Shown: piece by piece, positions 61,903-64,000 of the stretch
Position numbering within the stretch: the first letter of the stretch is position 1
How the letters are laid out: each line of letters starts with the position of its first letter
Source of the DNA: CAIUGU01 sp963819685
Lineage (GTDB): Bacteria; Pseudomonadota; Gammaproteobacteria; Steroidobacterales; Steroidobacteraceae
Reading direction: 5' to 3'
Assembly: GCA_963819685.1 (NCBI GenBank)
Contig: CAWFXI010000003.1
Coordinates: forward strand, 62,001 to 126,000
DNA length: 64,000 bases
Program-made: the position numbers and the translations under genes
The notes under the pieces: generated by a model
Told to the model about the DNA's origin: nothing
The model's database searches: none
The model's input: the letters and a program-made list of their open reading frames with translations, nothing else

Positions 61903-62310
61903 ATGAGATCAGTGAAAGTCATAGCCGTGGCAGCGGCGCTCCTGCTGGCCGGACAACTTGCCGTTGCCCACCATTCGTTCGCGATGTTCGATCTCGGCAA
62001 GGATGTGACGATCGAGGCGACAGTAAAGGAATTCCAGTGGACCAATCCCCATGTATGGATCCAGGTCCTGGTCGCGGACAGCGCGGGTGTGCAAACGGAA
62101 TGGAGTATTGAAGCGGGCGCTCCTGGCATGCTGACGCGCACCGGCTGGCGCAGCAATATGCTGCTACCAGGCGACAAGATTTCTCTGGTCGTGCACCCGG
62201 CCAGAAGCGGGGCCCCGACTGCGAGCCTGGTCAAAGTGACACTCGCGAATGGCAAGGTCATGGGCCCTGGCGGTCCCCCGCCTCCGCCGCCGGCGAGTCC
62301 TGCGCAGTAG
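61903..62310 (+). CDS. DUF6152 family periplasmic protein
   Basis: A 135-residue protein with a signal peptide ending VAHHSFAMF, followed by a single small beta domain (VTIEATVKEFQWTNPHVWIQVLV, EAGAPGMLTRTGWRSNMLLPGDKISLVVHPARSG). A proline-rich tail closes it. The HHSFAMFD start and WTNPH motif define DUF6152. Function is unknown. It lies 49 bp after the previous gene and is probably co-transcribed. Confidence 0.85.
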   Translation: MRSVKVIAVAAALLLAGQLAVAHHSFAMFDLGKDVTIEATVKEFQWTNPHVWIQVLVADSAGVQTEWSIEAGAPGMLTRTGWRSNMLLPGDKISLVVHPARSGAPTASLVKVTLANGKVMGPGGPPPPPPASPAQ

Positions 62311-62323
62311 CCTCGCAGCAATC

Positions 62324-62872
62324 ATGTCGCGCACGCCGATTGCCAACGCACTTGATGAAAGCAGTTCTGCGTTACAACAGGTATTGCGCGCTGTACTCGA
62401 TGTCGAAAAGCGGTCGTTGGGGATGACCTCGCCGCTCGAGCTGGTGAAGGCCATCACGACGAATGACGAATGGGCCTGGCTCAGGCCCCTGTACACCCTC
62501 ATTGCCGATATCGACCACGCCCAGGCCGGCGATGAAGGGCTGCCTGTCAGCGAAATTGCCGCCATTGGCGCACACACGCGCGCTCTGCTGTCGGGGCAAG
62601 GAGCGCCCGTCGAGGAACTGTTCCTTGAGCGTTATCGTGCTCTCCTGCAGCTCCACCCGGAAGTTGCCATGGCGCACGGAGCGGCGATGCAGGCACTGAG
62701 GAAGCTACCGCCGGAAGGAGACAGCGAAGCCGAGCGTCTGCATGCGCGCCATCAATGGAATGAGCGGCGGCTTCACCAGCGAAAACATAAAGCGCAGGTT
62801 AGTCAAGGGTTCCCTGGAGACGCTGCGCCAGCCACGCCTGCCATGCATCGGGGCGGCCCAGAAAGCGACTGA
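62324..62872 (+). CDS. helical protein of unknown function
   Basis: A 182-residue protein. I do not recognise it. It is predicted all-helical: ALQQVLRAVLDVEKRSLGMTSPLELVKAITTNDEWAWLRPLYTLIADIDHA, then a charged helix and a His/Gln/Lys-rich tail. The last 74 bases overlap the convergent DsbA-like gene. I chose the ATG at 62324; the upstream in-frame part overlaps the DUF6152 gene. Confidence 0.6.
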   Translation: MSRTPIANALDESSSALQQVLRAVLDVEKRSLGMTSPLELVKAITTNDEWAWLRPLYTLIADIDHAQAGDEGLPVSEIAAIGAHTRALLSGQGAPVEELFLERYRALLQLHPEVAMAHGAAMQALRKLPPEGDSEAERLHARHQWNERRLHQRKHKAQVSQGFPGDAAPATPAMHRGGPESD

Positions 62873-63461
62873 AGTCGAGCAACGATGTGCGTCCACCGTT
62901 GACGAGCGCAAATGTCGGGAATCCCTGGCCGCCGACCTTTCCAAGCAGCGCGCGGCTCTCGGCGATGTGCCGATGGGTGGCTTCACCCTTGAACGAAGCG
63001 AATGATTTCTGGAACTCCTGCGCACCCAGACCGATGTCCTGACCCAGGCCCTGCAATACAGCCGGGTCGGCGATCTTCTGCCCTTCGATGAAGTGCGCGC
63101 GCTGGAGTCGCTTCAGCATGTCGAGGCCACGGCCGCCCAGCTGCTCGGCAGCCAGGATGGCTGTGGTCGGCGGCTCGGAGTCGAACACGGCGGACATGTC
63201 GTTCAGCAGTCCGTTTCGATAGCCTTCACCAAAGGGCTGACCGCTCAACGCAGCGATGCGCTGATCATGCTGCAGCACAAAGCTGCGCAGCTCCGCTGTG
63301 ACGCGCTGGCTGCCTGCCCCGGCCATCATGCCCCCTCCATGCAGAGAGATTTCCATCCCGGGGAGGTTGCGAGCTGCTTCCACGAGCGGCGCAGCGCCGT
63401 AGCACCAGCCGCAGAAGGGATCAAAAATATAATGCAGCAAAGGTTCGCTATCGCTGGTCAC
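62799..63461 (-). CDS. DsbA/FrnE-like thioredoxin-fold oxidoreductase
   Basis: A 220-residue DsbA-family protein without a signal peptide. The active site CGWC is at residues 17-20 in DPFCGWCYGAAPLV. GQGFPTFALVNGG supplies the cis-proline. The helical insert (near 70-160) is the DSBA domain, of the cytoplasmic FrnE/HCCA isomerase-like type. Its stop lies inside the convergent gene at 62324, and its start overlaps the next gene by 14 nt. Confidence 0.87.
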   Translation of the reverse strand: MTSDSEPLLHYIFDPFCGWCYGAAPLVEAARNLPGMEISLHGGGMMAGAGSQRVTAELRSFVLQHDQRIAALSGQPFGEGYRNGLLNDMSAVFDSEPPTTAILAAEQLGGRGLDMLKRLQRAHFIEGQKIADPAVLQGLGQDIGLGAQEFQKSFASFKGEATHRHIAESRALLGKVGGQGFPTFALVNGGRTSLLDFSRFLGRPDAWQAWLAQRLQGTLD

Positions 63462-64000
63462 TGACCGCAGTCGTTCGCTGGTTTCTGAGTTCGCGAACGC
63501 GCTGCATGTACTCGGGGTACATGGTCTGTGCGCCCCCCAGCACCACTTCCATTGGCAGGTTGTTCCTGTCGGCGTATTCGCTCAGGAAGGGATGTTTGCC
63601 CGGCAGGTAGTGGGGCACGTAACCCTTCGGCTGACCCACGATTTCGACGACCTGATCGCATGGATACGGAGCGATGTCGGCCTGCGGGTTCAGTTCGTAA
63701 TCGGAGCTGCGAATCATGGATTCGGTGAGATTCGCGGGATCCTGGATCACGACGATCACGGTGACATGGTTGCCGTGACGCACATAGTGCTCGCGAGTCT
63801 CTGCGCGGTCGCTACGCGAAACACCATTGCGCCGGATATAGGACTGCTTGAGATGCGTCGTGTGCACGGAAAGCACGTCGCCTTCCCATTGGCCAAGTGA
63901 GAAGCCCTGCCAGGTATGCGCCGCGTAGGCTGGCGGAGGCTCACGACCATCCATCCAGATGGTCCTCTCGGCAGCCTGCCACACCTTGCGCATATGCCAG
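63448..64000 (-). CDS. secreted-type hypothetical protein with WEGDVL motif, 5' part missing
   Basis: The frame enters from the right edge and ends at 63448; about 184 residues are visible. FSLGQWEGDVLSVHTTHLKQSYIRRNGV resembles GHWEGDVLVIDTIGLK of the gene at 61050. VTVIVVIQDPANLTESMIRSSDYELNP is a likely beta-rich continuation. The frame stays open past the first ATG (63993) with WHM before it, so it is probably a partial gene. Function is unknown. Confidence 0.7.
   Translation of the reverse strand, partial: WHMRKVWQAAERTIWMDGREPPPAYAAHTWQGFSLGQWEGDVLSVHTTHLKQSYIRRNGVSRSDRAETREHYVRHGNHVTVIVVIQDPANLTESMIRSSDYELNPQADIAPYPCDQVVEIVGQPKGYVPHYLPGKHPFLSEYADRNNLPMEVVLGGAQTMYPEYMQRVRELRNQRTTAVSDQR

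Noticed and set aside
60927..62321. A 464-codon minus-strand open frame
   Set aside because: It runs opposite two plus-strand genes that have signal peptides, ribosome-binding sites and family motifs.

Overview
The window is 64 kb of GC-rich, gene-dense chromosome from a gammaproteobacterium. The grounds are the hemC-hemD-hemX-hemY gene order, a yqjD-yqjE-yqjK-like trio, comM, ubiK, a glnK-amtB unit behind a sigma-54 promoter with an NtrC-type site, a PhoPQ-like operon with a PepSY protein, and an Mla/Pqi-type lipid transport operon. Heptanucleotide tandem arrays just downstream of several stop codons, and many phenolic-catabolism genes, suggest a Xanthomonadales, Nevskiales or Steroidobacter-like relative; that placement is inference.

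Layout. 0-10 kb: a partial CoA-binding protein, an orphan ParA ATPase, an SDR epimerase and an NTF2-like lipoprotein. A tightly overlapping minus-strand operon follows (AI-2E-type permease, hemC, hemD, hemX, hemY, ferredoxin-type reductase), then a DUF883/YqjE/YqjK envelope trio. 10-19 kb: a LytTR two-component system split by an inverted heptamer repeat, two PII proteins with an ammonium transporter, ubiK, comM and a cytochrome c5. 19-28 kb: a complete protocatechuate 4,5-cleavage operon (ligK, tautomerase, a DUF1932 dehydrogenase, ligJ, ligI, ligA, ligB, ligC, aldo/keto reductase). It is divergent from a LysR-type regulator that carries two DNA-binding domains. 28-29 kb: tRNA-Arg(CCG) surrounded by tRNA-derived fragments and covarying ANGGA-loop hairpins, with no credible protein gene. 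29-32 kb: a Tat-exported protein, a vanillyl-alcohol-oxidase/p-cresol-methylhydroxylase-type flavoprotein and its cytochrome. 32-42 kb: an OmpR-type two-component system with a PmrA-like box before a DegQ/HtrA protease, a virJ-mprF pair for lysyl-phosphatidylglycerol, a second uroporphyrinogen-III synthase-like gene, a 34-residue Lys-rich gene, a LysR regulator and a GNAT enzyme. 42-51 kb: dodecin, Uma2, GFA, GspB/GspA, DUF4399, an FadE-type acyl-CoA dehydrogenase and malate dehydrogenase, interspersed with a hairpin repeat family. 51-64 kb: a PhoPQ-like operon, a KefB-type antiporter, an MlaEFD/PqiC operon ending in DOMON-like and NamZ/DUF1343 genes, DUF6152 and related secreted proteins, and a DsbA-like protein.

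How the genes work together. The flavocytochrome at 29-32 kb would oxidise 4-alkylphenols of the cresol or eugenol type. Products of that chemistry can reach protocatechuate, and the neighbouring lig operon would then take protocatechuate to pyruvate and oxaloacetate. Envelope upkeep is a second theme: MprF/VirJ, DegQ, Mla/Pqi transport, NamZ and PhoPQ-like sensing.

Caution. Six genes carry a single-base frame disruption: DUF4124, the tautomerase start, the cytochrome signal peptide, gspA, the acyl-CoA dehydrogenase and malate dehydrogenase. Two are central metabolic genes and several lie in short homopolymers, so consensus errors are at least as likely as gene decay.
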